From positions 1 through 12,301 of the forward strand of contig JBBECF010000197.1 in the NCBI GenBank assembly GCA_040881945.1: DNA of 12,301 nucleotides, read 5' to 3'. The first letter of the stretch is position 1. Every line of letters begins with the position of its first letter. This DNA comes from JBBECF01 sp040881945. Lineage in GTDB: Bacteria; Pseudomonadota; Alphaproteobacteria; Dongiales; Dongiaceae. The notes under the pieces were generated by a model that worked only from the letters and a program-made list of their open reading frames with translations, was not told the DNA's origin and did not search any database. Both the position numbers and the translations under genes were made by a program. This document shows positions 1-10,175 of the stretch, piece after piece.

Positions 1-17
1 CCATGGCGGCCTTCGCA

Positions 18-47
18 TAGACGCGCCCGCGACGGCGCGGCTATACT
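18..47 (+). promoter_or_regulatory. Candidate promoter of the methylmalonyl-CoA mutase gene
   Basis: A TATACT hexamer at 42-47 matches the sigma-70 -10 consensus at five of six bases. TAGACG at 18-23, 18 bp upstream, matches TTGACA at four of six. Initiation near 54 would leave a leader of about 24 nt that contains the GAGGGG ribosome binding site at 66-71. This is a visual match only, and the spacing is one base longer than ideal. Confidence 0.35.
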
Positions 48-77
48 CGATTCGCGGGCAGGCACGAGGGGCCTAGA

Positions 78-2228
78 GTGGCGGACTTGGCGAAACAGAC
101 CCTGGCGGACTGGGCGGCGCTGGCGGCCCGGGAGCTGGGCGACCGGCCGCTCGACGCGCTGACCTCGGTCACGCCGGAAGGAATCGCGGTCAAGCCGCTC
201 TACACCGCCGCCGACCTCGCCGGGCTCGAAGCCGTGGCGAGCCTGCCGGGGTTTCCGCCCTACTTGCGCGGGCCGCGCGCCACCATGTATGCCAACCGGC
301 CGTGGACGGTGCGGCAATATGCCGGCTTTTCGACGGCCGAGGAGTCGAACGCCTTCTACCGCGAGAACCTGGCGGCCGGACAGCGGGGCCTGTCGGTGGC
401 CTTCGACCTGGCGACGCATCGCGGCTACGATTCCGACCACCCGCGCGTCGTCGGCGACGTCGGCATGGCCGGGGTGGCGATCGATTCGGTCGAGGACATG
501 AAGCTCCTGTTCGACGGCATCCCGCTCGACCGGATGAGCGTGTCGATGACGATGAACGGGGCGGTGCTGCCGGTGCTCGCCGCCTACATCGTCGCCGCCG
601 AGGAGCAGGGCGTCCGCCCGGAGCAGTTGTCCGGGACCATCCAGAACGACATCCTCAAGGAGTTCATGGTCCGCAACACCTATATCTATCCGCCCGGCCC
701 GTCGATGCGGATCGTCGCCGACATCATCGCCTACGCCGCGCGGCGCATGCCGCGCTTCAATTCGATCTCGATCTCCGGCTACCACATGCAGGAGGCCGGC
801 GCGACGGCGGTGCAGGAGCTCGCCTTCACGCTCGCCGACGGCCTCGACTACGTGCGCGCGGCGCTCGGCCGCGGCCTCGGCATCGACGAGTTCGCGCCGC
901 GGCTGTCGTTCTTCTTCGCCATCGGCATGGACTTCTTCATGGAGATCGCCAAGCTGCGCGCCGCCCGCCTGTTGTGGGCGCGGCTGATGCGCCGATTCGA
1001 GCCGAAGGACCCGGCCAGCCTCAGCTTGCGCACCCATTGCCAGACCTCGGGCGTCAGCCTGACCGAGCAGGACCCCTACAACAACGTCGTGCGCACGACG
1101 ATCGAGGCGCTGGCCGCGGCGCTCGGCGGCACGCAGTCGCTGCACACCAACGCGCTCGACGAGGCGATGGCCCTGCCGACGCCGTTCTCCGCCCGCATCG
1201 CGCGCAACACCCAGCTCATTCTGCAGGAGGAGGCCGGCATCGCCCGCGTCGTCGACCCGCTCGGCGGCAGCTTCTATGTCGAGGCGCTGACCGCGAGCCT
1301 GGCCGCCGAGGCGACGAAGCTGATCGACGAGGTCGAGGCCCTGGGCGGCATGACCAAGGCGGTCGCGACCGGCATGCCGAAGCTGCGCATCGAGGAATCG
1401 GCGGCGCGCCGCCAGGCGCGCATCGACCGCGGCGAGGAGGTCGTGGTCGGCGTCAACAAGTACCGCGCGCCGCCGGACGAGCGGGTCGAGCTGCGCGACA
1501 TCGACAACAGCAAGGTGCGCGAGACGCAGGTCGCACGCCTGCGCGGCTTGCGCGCGGGCCGCGACGCCGAGCGCTGCCGGGTGGCGCTCGCCGCGCTGAC
1601 GCGCGCCGCCGGCGACGCCGGCGCCAACCTGCTCGACCCGGCGATCGAGGCGATGCGCGCCCGCGCCACGGTCGGCGAGGTCTCCGACGCGCTCGAGGCC
1701 GTGTTCACCCGGCACCGCGCGACCACGCACAGCGTGTCGGGCGTCTATGGCGCCGCCTACGAAGGCGATGCCGGCTTCGCCCGCATCCAGGCCGAGGTCG
1801 CCGCCTTCGCCGAGGACGAGGGCCGGCGGCCGCGGCTGCTCGTGGTCAAGCTCGGCCAGGACGGCCACGACCGCGGCGCCAAGGTGATCGCCAGCGCCTT
1901 CGCCGATATCGGCTTCGACGTCGACGTCGGGCCGCTGTTCCAGACCCCCGAAGAGGCGGTGCGCCAGGCGGTCGAGAACGACGTCCACGTCGTCGGCGTG
2001 TCGTCGCAGGCGGCCGGCCACAAGACCCTGGTGCCGCGCCTGATCGAGGCGCTGCGTGCCGCCGGGGCGGGCGACATCCTGGTCGTGTGCGGCGGCGTCA
2101 TCCCGCCCCAGGATTACGACGTCTTGACCGCCGCCGGGGTGGCGGCGGTGTACGGCCCCGGCACCAATATCCCGCTGGCGGCGTCCGAGATCCTCGGACT
2201 GATCCGCCGCCGGCGCCGCGCCGCGTAA
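78..2228 (+). CDS. scpA: Methylmalonyl-CoA mutase, single-chain catalytic subunit with B12 domain
   Basis: This enzyme interconverts (R)-methylmalonyl-CoA and succinyl-CoA with adenosylcobalamin, linking propionyl-CoA breakdown to the TCA cycle in the cytosol. The 716 residues are the usual length for a catalytic subunit. Residues about 40-520 form the substrate barrel, and about 575-716 form the cobalamin domain with the base-off motif D595-G-H597-D-R-G600. Counterparts of the Propionibacterium active-site residues Tyr89, Gln197, Arg207 and His244 are present as Y81, Q189, R199 and H236, a constant offset of 8. This supports methylmalonyl-CoA rather than ethylmalonyl- or isobutyryl-CoA as substrate. 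The GTG start at 78 follows GAGGGG (66-71) with a 6-nt spacer. No small subunit or MeaB chaperone gene is adjacent, and the protein may act as a homodimer. It is also called mcmA, mutB or bhbA. The downstream coiled-coil gene follows after 11 bp and is probably cotranscribed. Confidence 0.96.
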   Translation: MADLAKQTLADWAALAARELGDRPLDALTSVTPEGIAVKPLYTAADLAGLEAVASLPGFPPYLRGPRATMYANRPWTVRQYAGFSTAEESNAFYRENLAAGQRGLSVAFDLATHRGYDSDHPRVVGDVGMAGVAIDSVEDMKLLFDGIPLDRMSVSMTMNGAVLPVLAAYIVAAEEQGVRPEQLSGTIQNDILKEFMVRNTYIYPPGPSMRIVADIIAYAARRMPRFNSISISGYHMQEAGATAVQELAFTLADGLDYVRAALGRGLGIDEFAPRLSFFFAIGMDFFMEIAKLRAARLLWARLMRRFEPKDPASLSLRTHCQTSGVSLTEQDPYNNVVRTTIEALAAALGGTQSLHTNALDEAMALPTPFSARIARNTQLILQEEAGIARVVDPLGGSFYVEALTASLAAEATKLIDEVEALGGMTKAVATGMPKLRIEESAARRQARIDRGEEVVVGVNKYRAPPDERVELRDIDNSKVRETQVARLRGLRAGRDAERCRVALAALTRAAGDAGANLLDPAIEAMRARATVGEVSDALEAVFTRHRATTHSVSGVYGAAYEGDAGFARIQAEVAAFAEDEGRRPRLLVVKLGQDGHDRGAKVIASAFADIGFDVDVGPLFQTPEEAVRQAVENDVHVVGVSSQAAGHKTLVPRLIEALRAAGAGDILVVCGGVIPPQDYDVLTAAGVAAVYGPGTNIPLAASEILGLIRRRRRAA

Positions 2229-2239
2229 CGCCGCCGTTC

Positions 2240-5050
2240 ATGATGGTCGAGTCTCCGGACAAGCCGCATCGCCGCGCCCTGCTGCTGACCTGGCTGGTCT
2301 CGGCGCTGTGGCTCGCCGTCGCCGCGGCTTATGTCGAGCGGGAGATCGGCTGGCGCGGCCTGCTGCCGCTGCCGCCGCACGAGCAGGCGGCGATCGCTGC
2401 CGCCGTGCTGCTGCCGCTCGTCCTCTTGTGGCTGATCGTCGTCGTCGTGCTGCGCGGCCAGTCCGTCCGCCGCCACCTGGGCGAGCTGCGCGACCGGCTC
2501 GACCAGATGACCGTGCCGGCGGCGGACGCCGAGGCGCGGGCGGCGGCGGTGACGCAGGCGCTGCGCCGCGAGACCAACGAGCTGCGGACGGTCAAGGACG
2601 AGGCGGCGAGCGTGCTCGACGCCGCCCGCCATACCTTCCGCGAGCAGGTGCAGGACCTGACGACGGTGACGGCGCAGTCGGCGACGCAGTTGGCGCGGGT
2701 CGAGCAGACGCTGCGCCAGCAGGCCTCGGAGATCGCGGCGGCCGCCATCGCCGTGGCGGCCCAGGGCGCCGGGTTCCAGACCTCGGCGCGGGCGCAGGGC
2801 GAGGAGCTGGTCGCCGCCATGCGCCTGGCGGCGCGCGACTTCAAGGCGGCGTTGCAGGAGCAGGCGGCGGCGATCGCCGGGGTCGCCGCCACGGCGGTGG
2901 AACAATCGGGGATGCTGAAGGCGGCGACCCGCGTCCAGGCGCAGGAGTTGGCCGGCGCCGCCGACCAGGCCGCCGAGGCGATCAAGATGCGGCTGCACGA
3001 ACAGACCGACGCCATCGCCGGCATCTTCGAGCGCGTGGTGGAGCGGGGCGAGCGGATGCAGGCCATGGGGCGCGCCCAGGCCGACGAACTGGCCGCCGCC
3101 TCGGACCGCGCCTCCGGCGCCGCGGCGGTCCTGCGCGAGGCGCTGCGCGACCAATTCAAGGGGCTGGAGGCGGCCGGCGGCGAAGCCGGCGCGCGTGTCG
3201 CGGAAGCCGGGCGGACGCTGGAGCGCCGGGTCGTGGAACTCGCGGCGCGGCTGCAGGACACGCTGGAACGCGGGGGCGAAGGCCTCAAGACCGCGCTCGG
3301 CGAGGCCGCGGCCGGCGCCGCGGAGGCCGGCCGCGGCCTCGAAGAGCAGGCGACGACCCTCGCCGCCGGCCTGCGCGAGACCCTCGGCCGGGCAGTGGAG
3401 CAGGTGAAGTCGGCCTCGGCCGAGGCCGCGTCGCACGCGACCGAGATCGCCGGAACGCTGCGCCAGGAGCGCGATGAGTTCGCCCAGGCCCTCGAGCGCG
3501 CGCGCGCCGACAGCGACGCGCTCCGGTCCTTGCTCGGCCAGCAGGTGCGCGAGCTGACCGCGGCCTCGCAGCGGATCGCCGCCGTGGCCGACGATGCCGG
3601 CGCCGCCTGCCGCGGCGGGGCGGAGACCCTGACCGCGGCGGTGCGCGCGGCGACGACCGAGGCGGCGGGGCTGCGCGAGGAGCTGCGGCGCGAAGCCGAC
3701 AGCTTCGCCGGGACGGCCGAACGGGCGGCGGACGAGGCGCGCACCCTGCGCAAGGCCGTGCAGGCCCAGACCGAGGAGCTGCATACCGCGGCCGAACTGA
3801 CGGCGGCGAAGACCGCCGACATCGGCAATTCGGTGCGCGCGTCCATGGCGGAGCTCGACGACGCGGCGTCGCGCGCGCGCGCCGGCAGCGAGGCGGCCCG
3901 CGAGACGCTGCGCCGCGAGGCCGAGATGCTGGTCGCCGCGGCCGAATCGGCTCTGGGGCGCGCCGGCGAAGTCGGCGCCGCGTTCCGCCGCCAGTCGGAG
4001 GAGATCGGTCGCGCCGCGGCCGAAGGCACGGACCGGATGGCGGCGCTCGGCAGTGCGGCGCGCGCGCTGGGCGAGGACTTCACCGCGGCCATCGATGCCG
4101 CGGCGGGCCGGGCCGCGGATCTGGCCGACTCGTTCCGCGCCAGCGCCGAGGGGCTGACCGGGGCGGCCCGCGGGGCCGCCGCCGACGCCGCCGCCGTCAA
4201 GGACGCGGTGCAGCAGCAGGTGCGCGAGCTGTCGGAGCTGTCGAACCAGGTCGGCGAGCTGACCGAGGCCGTGCACGCCACCCTGCGCGACCAGGCGGCG
4301 GCCGTCGCGGACGCCGCGGCGGCGGCCGACCGCGACATGTCGGGCGTCCGCCGGCAGCTTTTCGATCAGGTCGTGGTGCTGAACGCGGCGGCCGACCAGG
4401 TGAACGACCGGCTCACCGAGATCGGCGGCGCCGTCGCTGCCAAGGCGCAGTCGCTCGTCGCCGCCGCCAACCAGGCCCTCGATCGCGCCAAGGAGATCGG
4501 CGCCGCCGTCGAGCGCCAGGCCGATGCGGTGACCGGGGCGATCGACTGGGCGGCCGGCCGGGCGCAGGACTTCGGCGCCCGCTTCCAGCAGCAGACGGTG
4601 GCGTTGACCGAAGCAGCGGCGCTGGCGGTCGAACGCGCCGAGCAGTTGAAGAAGACCGAGGACGGGGTCGTGCGCGACCGATTCCTGCGCGCCGCCACGA
4701 CCATCGTCGACGAGCTCAACACGCTGGCCGGCGACATCCACGCCGTGCTCGATCTCGACGTGCCGAAGGAAATCTTGCAACGCTTCCGCAACGGCGAGCG
4801 CTCGGTCTTCGCCCGCCGGCTGTTCCGGCACAAGGACGAATACCTGGTGCCGGGACTCGAGCAGCGCTTCGGCCAGGACCAGAAGTTCCGCGACCTGGTG
4901 ACCCGCTACATGAAACGGTTCGAGGAGCTGCTGGCCCAGGCCGACGCGGCCGATCCGGAAAGCCTGCTCAACTCAACCTTCATCACCGCCGACATCGGCA
5001 AGCTCTACTTGGTGCTGTCGCGCAACCTCGGCCGCGCGGCGCGGCATTGA
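2240..5050 (+). CDS. Membrane-anchored giant coiled-coil protein, TipN-like architecture
   Basis: This is a 936-residue protein with no enzymatic motif that I recognise. Two hydrophobic segments, about 13-32 and 50-71, would form an N-terminal membrane hairpin. Residues about 75-820 are almost uninterrupted Ala/Glu/Arg/Gln-rich helix with coiled-coil character, including near-exact 40-residue tandem units starting at residues 314, 354 and 394. The last 115 or so residues are different, less Ala-rich and probably globular, ending in an ADIGKLYLVLSRNLGR-type tail. Two membrane helices plus a long coiled coil is the layout of Caulobacter TipN, the new-pole landmark protein of about 890 residues, so a role in polarity or cell-envelope organisation is an inference from architecture only. 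Generic annotation as an apolipoprotein-like or chromosome-partition-like protein would reflect low-complexity helix. The start is ATG at 2240, with a second ATG at 2243; neither has a clear Shine-Dalgarno, consistent with coupling to the mutase gene ending 11 bp upstream. Upstream extension of this frame through the mutase gene is an artefact. Confidence 0.85.
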   Translation: MMVESPDKPHRRALLLTWLVSALWLAVAAAYVEREIGWRGLLPLPPHEQAAIAAAVLLPLVLLWLIVVVVLRGQSVRRHLGELRDRLDQMTVPAADAEARAAAVTQALRRETNELRTVKDEAASVLDAARHTFREQVQDLTTVTAQSATQLARVEQTLRQQASEIAAAAIAVAAQGAGFQTSARAQGEELVAAMRLAARDFKAALQEQAAAIAGVAATAVEQSGMLKAATRVQAQELAGAADQAAEAIKMRLHEQTDAIAGIFERVVERGERMQAMGRAQADELAAASDRASGAAAVLREALRDQFKGLEAAGGEAGARVAEAGRTLERRVVELAARLQDTLERGGEGLKTALGEAAAGAAEAGRGLEEQATTLAAGLRETLGRAVEQVKSASAEAASHATEIAGTLRQERDEFAQALERARADSDALRSLLGQQVRELTAASQRIAAVADDAGAACRGGAETLTAAVRAATTEAAGLREELRREADSFAGTAERAADEARTLRKAVQAQTEELHTAAELTAAKTADIGNSVRASMAELDDAASRARAGSEAARETLRREAEMLVAAAESALGRAGEVGAAFRRQSEEIGRAAAEGTDRMAALGSAARALGEDFTAAIDAAAGRAADLADSFRASAEGLTGAARGAAADAAAVKDAVQQQVRELSELSNQVGELTEAVHATLRDQAAAVADAAAAADRDMSGVRRQLFDQVVVLNAAADQVNDRLTEIGGAVAAKAQSLVAAANQALDRAKEIGAAVERQADAVTGAIDWAAGRAQDFGARFQQQTVALTEAAALAVERAEQLKKTEDGVVRDRFLRAATTIVDELNTLAGDIHAVLDLDVPKEILQRFRNGERSVFARRLFRHKDEYLVPGLEQRFGQDQKFRDLVTRYMKRFEELLAQADAADPESLLNSTFITADIGKLYLVLSRNLGRAARH
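3179..3538 (+). repeat. 40-residue tandem repeats inside the coiled-coil gene
   Basis: Three consecutive 120-bp coding units start at 3179, 3299 and 3419 (residues 314, 354, 394). Each opens with a (G/A)EA...EAG-like segment: GEAGARVAEAGRTLE, GEAAAGAAEAGRGLE, then the more diverged AEAASHATEIAGTLR. Spacing between the first two, and between the second and third, is exactly 40 residues. Weaker repeats with other spacing occur elsewhere in the helical region. The end of the third unit is approximate. Confidence 0.6.
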
Positions 5051-5096
5051 CGCGGCCCCCGGCCGCGATTCCCGTTGTCTTTCGCGCGCGGCTGCC

Positions 5097-5215
5097 TAGT
5101 GTCCTGCCCCAGAAATTCGTTTCGAATTTCTGGGGTAAGCAGGCCACTAGATTCAAATGCTTAGTGGCCCGTTCACCCCGAAATTCGTGTAGCGAATTTC
5201 GGGGACGGGACACTA
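5097..5215. mobile_element. 119-bp palindromic MITE-like element with TA-flanked terminal inverted repeats
   Basis: The first and last 23 bases (5097-5119 and 5193-5215) are inverted repeats of each other with three mismatches. They begin TAGTGTCC and end GGACACTA, so the outermost TA may be a duplicated TA target. Inside are three hairpins. The first is a 13-bp perfect stem with a TTT loop (5107-5119 with 5123-5135). The second is an 8-bp stem, GGCCACTA with TAGTGGCC (5142-5149 with 5162-5169). The third is a 12-bp perfect stem (5176-5187 with 5193-5204). No ORF of its own is credible. The structure fits a non-autonomous miniature element, possibly mobilised by an IS630/Tc1-type transposase that targets TA. 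It sits 46 bp after the coiled-coil gene and ends 75 bp before atm1, so its hairpins could also shape the 3' end of one transcript or the leader of the next. The family assignment is inferred. Confidence 0.7.
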
Positions 5216-5227
5216 TGTTAGCGCCAT

Positions 5228-5245
5228 GCCGCCTGTCGAGGCGGC
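5228..5245 (+). other. Small hairpin in the leader of the ABC exporter gene
   Basis: GCCGCC (5228-5233) pairs perfectly with GGCGGC (5240-5245) around a TGTCGA loop, about 45 bp before the exporter start. There is no following T-run, so it is not an intrinsic terminator. It may be incidental in such GC-rich DNA. Confidence 0.25.
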
Positions 5246-5290
5246 CATCCGCCGCCGCCGGTCCGGCGCGGCCCTGCCGGAGCCAAAGCG

Positions 5291-7120
5291 ATGACGTCCT
5301 ATACCACCGGTTTCGCCGCCCGCGGCGGCCAATGGGCGGCGCTACGCGCGCTGTTGCCCAATTTGTGGCCGGCTGGCGAGATCGAGCTGCGCGTCCGGGT
5401 GACGATCGCCGTCGTCCTTCTGGTGGCGGCCAAGGCCGCCAACGTTTATGTCCCGATCCTGTTCAAGGGCATGGTCGACGTCTTTTCGCCCGCCGCCGGA
5501 ACCGTGCTCGTGGTGCCGGTCGGGTTGCTCCTTGCCTACGGCCTGGCGCGCGTGCTGGCGCTGGCCTTCGCCGAGCTGCGCGACGGCGTCTTCGCCAAGG
5601 TCGCGCAGCGCGCCATCCGCCGCGTCGCCCTCGCCACCTTCAGTCACTTGCACCGGCTATCTTTGCGCTTCCATCTCGACCGCCAGACCGGGGGCCTCAG
5701 CCGCGCCATCGAGCGCGGCGCCGCCGGCATCGAGTTCCTGCTGTTCTTCACCTTGTTCAACGTGGTGCCGACGCTGTTCGAGATCCTGCTGGTGTGCGGC
5801 ATCCTGTGGGCGCTCTACGATTTTCGCTTCGCCGCCGTCACCTTCGTCACCATCGCCGGCTACATCTGGTACACGCTGGCCGTCACCGAATGGCGCATCA
5901 AGTTCCGCCGCCGCATGAACGAGGCCGATAGCGACGCCAACACCAAGGCGATCGACAGCCTGCTCAACTACGAGACGGTCAAGTACTTCAATAACGAGGA
6001 GCACGAGGCGCGGCGCTACGACGGGGCGCTGCGGAGCTATGAGACGGCGGCGGTGCAGAGCAAGACCAGCCTGTCGCTGCTCAACGTCGGGCAGGGCGCG
6101 ATCATCGCCGCCGGCGTCACCGCGATCATGGCCATGGCGGCCTTCGGCATCGTCGGCGGACGCATGACCATCGGCGATTTCGTGCTGGTCAACGCCTATC
6201 TGATCCAGCTCTATCTGCCGCTCAACTTCCTCGGCACGGTCTATCGCGAGATCCGCCAGGCGCTGATCGACCTCGAGGCGATGATCGCGCTGCTGCACGA
6301 GGCGATCGAGGTCGAGGACCGGCCGGGCGCGCCGCCGCTCCGCGTGACGCGCGGGGCGCTGGCCTTCGAGGACGTCGACTTCGGCTACGACCCGCGGCGG
6401 CCGATCCTCGCGGGCGTTTCCTTCACCGTCGCGCCCGGCCGCACGCTCGCCATCGTCGGCCCGAGCGGCGCCGGCAAATCGACGATCTCGCGCCTGCTGT
6501 TCCGCTTCTATGACGTCGACCGCGGGCGCATCACGATCGACGGCCAGGACATCCGCGCGGTGCAGCAGACGACTCTGCGCGCCGCCATCGGTATCGTGCC
6601 GCAGGACACGGTGCTGTTCAACGACACGATCTATTACAACGTCGCCTATGGCCGCCCCGAGGCAAGCCGCGACGAGGTCGAGGCGGCGGCCCGGCACGCC
6701 CGCATCCACGACTTCGTCATGGGCCTGCCCGACGGCTACGAGGCCCGCGTCGGCGAACGCGGCCTCAAGCTTTCGGGCGGCGAGAAGCAGCGCGTCGCCA
6801 TCGCCCGCACCATCCTGAAGCGGCCGGCGATCCTGCTGTTCGACGAGGCGACCTCGGCGCTCGACACCCACACCGAGAAGGAGATCCAGAAGAGCCTGCA
6901 GGAGGTCTCGGCCGAGCGCACGACCCTGATCATCGCGCACCGCCTCTCGACCGTGATCCACGCCGACGAGATCCTGGTGCTCGAGGCCGGGCGGATCGTC
7001 GAGCGCGGCCGCCACGCCGCGCTGCTCGCGGCGGGCGGGCGGTACGCGGCGATGTGGAAGCGCCAGCAGGAGGCGGCGGCCGACGAGACGCGGGTCGTCG
7101 AGGCGGCGCCGGCTTCTTGA
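5291..7120 (+). CDS. atm1: Atm1-type ABC exporter (fused permease and ATPase)
   Basis: This is a 609-residue half-transporter of the ABCB7/Atm1/HMT1 group that works as a homodimer in the inner membrane. Characterised members (yeast Atm1, Novosphingobium Atm1) export glutathione-linked or persulfide species needed for Fe-S and heavy-metal homeostasis. Residues about 30-310 carry the transmembrane helices, with the conserved segment ETVKYFNNEEHE that typifies the Atm1 group. The nucleotide-binding domain spans about 345-590, with Walker A GPSGAGKS (390-397), signature LSGGEKQ (494-500), Walker B ILLFDE (514-519), D-loop SALD, and H-loop His550. All ATPase motifs are intact. The ATG at 5291 is preceded by GGAG (5279-5282) with an 8-nt spacer. 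The gene is followed after 36 bp by the convergent grxD. A palindromic element lies 75 bp upstream. Substrate identity is inferred from the family. Confidence 0.93.
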   Translation: MTSYTTGFAARGGQWAALRALLPNLWPAGEIELRVRVTIAVVLLVAAKAANVYVPILFKGMVDVFSPAAGTVLVVPVGLLLAYGLARVLALAFAELRDGVFAKVAQRAIRRVALATFSHLHRLSLRFHLDRQTGGLSRAIERGAAGIEFLLFFTLFNVVPTLFEILLVCGILWALYDFRFAAVTFVTIAGYIWYTLAVTEWRIKFRRRMNEADSDANTKAIDSLLNYETVKYFNNEEHEARRYDGALRSYETAAVQSKTSLSLLNVGQGAIIAAGVTAIMAMAAFGIVGGRMTIGDFVLVNAYLIQLYLPLNFLGTVYREIRQALIDLEAMIALLHEAIEVEDRPGAPPLRVTRGALAFEDVDFGYDPRRPILAGVSFTVAPGRTLAIVGPSGAGKSTISRLLFRFYDVDRGRITIDGQDIRAVQQTTLRAAIGIVPQDTVLFNDTIYYNVAYGRPEASRDEVEAAARHARIHDFVMGLPDGYEARVGERGLKLSGGEKQRVAIARTILKRPAILLFDEATSALDTHTEKEIQKSLQEVSAERTTLIIAHRLSTVIHADEILVLEAGRIVERGRHAALLAAGGRYAAMWKRQQEAAADETRVVEAAPAS

Positions 7121-7156
7121 TCGGCGCGACGAGCCGGTGTAATGGCGGCGGACGGG

Positions 7157-7495
7157 TCAGGCCGCGCTTGTGTCGACGCCGCGCGTGTGCAGCAGTTCGC
7201 GCAGCTCGCCCGATTCGTGCATCTCGCGCACGATGTCGCAGCCGCCGACGAACTCGCCCTTGACGTAGAGCTGCGGCACCGTCGGCCACTGGCTGAACTC
7301 CTTGATGCCCTGGCGCAGGCTCGGGTCGGTCAGCACGTCGATGCCCTTGAACTTGACGCCGAGCTCGGTCAGCACCTGGACGACGGCGGCCGAAAACCCG
7401 CATTGCGGGAACACCGGGCTGCCCTTCATGTAGAGCACGACGTCGTTGCCCGTGACGTCCTGGCGGATGCGCTCGATTACCGGACTTGAAGTCAT
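7157..7495 (-). CDS. grxD: Monothiol CGFS glutaredoxin (Grx4/GrxD type)
   Basis: This is a 112-residue single-domain monothiol glutaredoxin. Family members bind a labile [2Fe-2S] cluster as homodimers or as heterodimers with BolA proteins, using the CGFS cysteine and glutathione, and deliver or sense clusters in the cytosol. The sequence has PQCGFS with active Cys32 (CGFS 32-35), the glutathione-contacting Lys24, the WPTVPQLYV cis-proline segment and the GGCDI motif. Length and order match the family. The ATG at 7495 is preceded on the minus strand by AAGGA with a 7-nt spacer. It is the last gene of purL-bolA-grxD, starting 20 bp after the bolA stop. BolA as a neighbour matches the known physical partnership. 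It converges on atm1. Confidence 0.95.
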   Translation of the reverse strand: MTSSPVIERIRQDVTGNDVVLYMKGSPVFPQCGFSAAVVQVLTELGVKFKGIDVLTDPSLRQGIKEFSQWPTVPQLYVKGEFVGGCDIVREMHESGELRELLHTRGVDTSAA

Positions 7496-7515
7496 CGTTC
7501 GTTCCTTTTTCGTGG

Positions 7516-7755
7516 TCAGGCGCTCTTGGGCACGGCGGTCTGCAGGGCGAGCGCGTGCAGTTCGTCGCCCATCTTGCCGCGCAGCGCCTGATAGACCATC
7601 TGGTGCTGCTGGATGCGCGTCTTGCCGGCGAAGGCCGCGGCGGTGACATAGGCGGCGTAGTGGTCGCCGTCGCCGCGCAAATCCTCGATGACGACGGCCG
7701 CGCCGGGGATCGCCTCCTTGATCAGGCGTTCGATGTCGGCGGCGTTCATCGCCAT
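7516..7755 (-). CDS. bolA: BolA family protein (BolA2/IbaG-like)
   Basis: This is a 79-residue BolA-fold protein. BolA proteins form cluster-bridged heterodimers with CGFS glutaredoxins and modulate Fe-S trafficking or iron sensing. Visible family features are the N-terminal helix (AADIERLIKEAIPGA), the GDGDHYAAYV strand-loop with candidate ligand His32, the KTRIQQHQMVYQAL helix, and the ELHALALQT strand with the conserved ligand His67. The length is typical of the short IbaG/BolA2 type. I chose ATG 7755 over ATG 7749 because a GAGGA site lies 7 nt upstream of it. That site lies within the last codons of purL, whose stop is only 2 bp away, so translation is probably coupled. grxD follows after 20 bp. 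Confidence 0.93.
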   Translation of the reverse strand: MAMNAADIERLIKEAIPGAAVVIEDLRGDGDHYAAYVTAAAFAGKTRIQQHQMVYQALRGKMGDELHALALQTAVPKSA

Positions 7756-7757
7756 GT

Positions 7758-9965
<2,208 letters not shown>

Positions 9966-10104
9966 CGGCTCGTATGGCTCGCGGGCAAGTGCGCTTTCTG
10001 CCCCGGCCACGCGCGGCCGTCAACCGGCGGCGTTGCGGGATCAGGGCAATTGCATAGGACGGCGCGCTCTCGGTGGGAGGAGGCCTGGATCGGCATCGTG
10101 CGTG

Positions 10105-10175
10105 CTTCGACAGGCTCAGCAAGAGGACTGTTCTTTGTGCCACGAAGATTTCCCCTCAGCCTGAGCTTGTCGAAG
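10105..10175. repeat. Dispersed-type inverted repeat (CTTCGACAGGCTCAG ... CTGAGCTTGTCGAAG)
   Basis: The two 15-bp arms at 10105-10119 and 10161-10175 are inverted copies with one mismatch, separated by 41 bp. This arm sequence is familiar to me as a dispersed intergenic repeat in many alphaproteobacterial genomes. When read in frame it gives peptides such as FDKLRLRG and EPVEAR, as it does here in the tail of the HGGxSTG frame. It lies between the conserved HGGxSTG domain and purL, and a folded RNA here could limit readthrough. It looks inserted rather than part of the original gene. Confidence 0.65.

Noticed and set aside
1..20. Possible neighbouring gene at the left edge (MAAFA-TAG end on plus, or an ATG at position 4 on minus)
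   Set aside because: There are too few bases to tell a real gene end or a divergent start from chance.
302..2239. N-terminal extension of the coiled-coil frame by about 646 residues
   Set aside because: This part overlaps the methylmalonyl-CoA mutase in another frame and is Arg/Gly/Ala/Pro-rich nonsense. The real start is at 2240, followed by membrane segments.
2114..4831. 905-residue open frame on the minus strand
   Set aside because: It lies wholly antisense to the coiled-coil gene. Its Gly/Arg/Leu-rich low-complexity product is what the complement of GC-rich, Ala/Glu-rich codons gives.
7121..7156. Bidirectional terminator between atm1 and grxD
   Set aside because: Only a weak GCCG/CGGC pairing and no T-run on either strand; the spacer is too short and too poorly structured to support it.
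10018..10023. TTGACG on the minus strand as a -35 for purL
   Set aside because: No acceptable -10 is found at 16-18 bp (CAGAAA at best), so I could not support a promoter.
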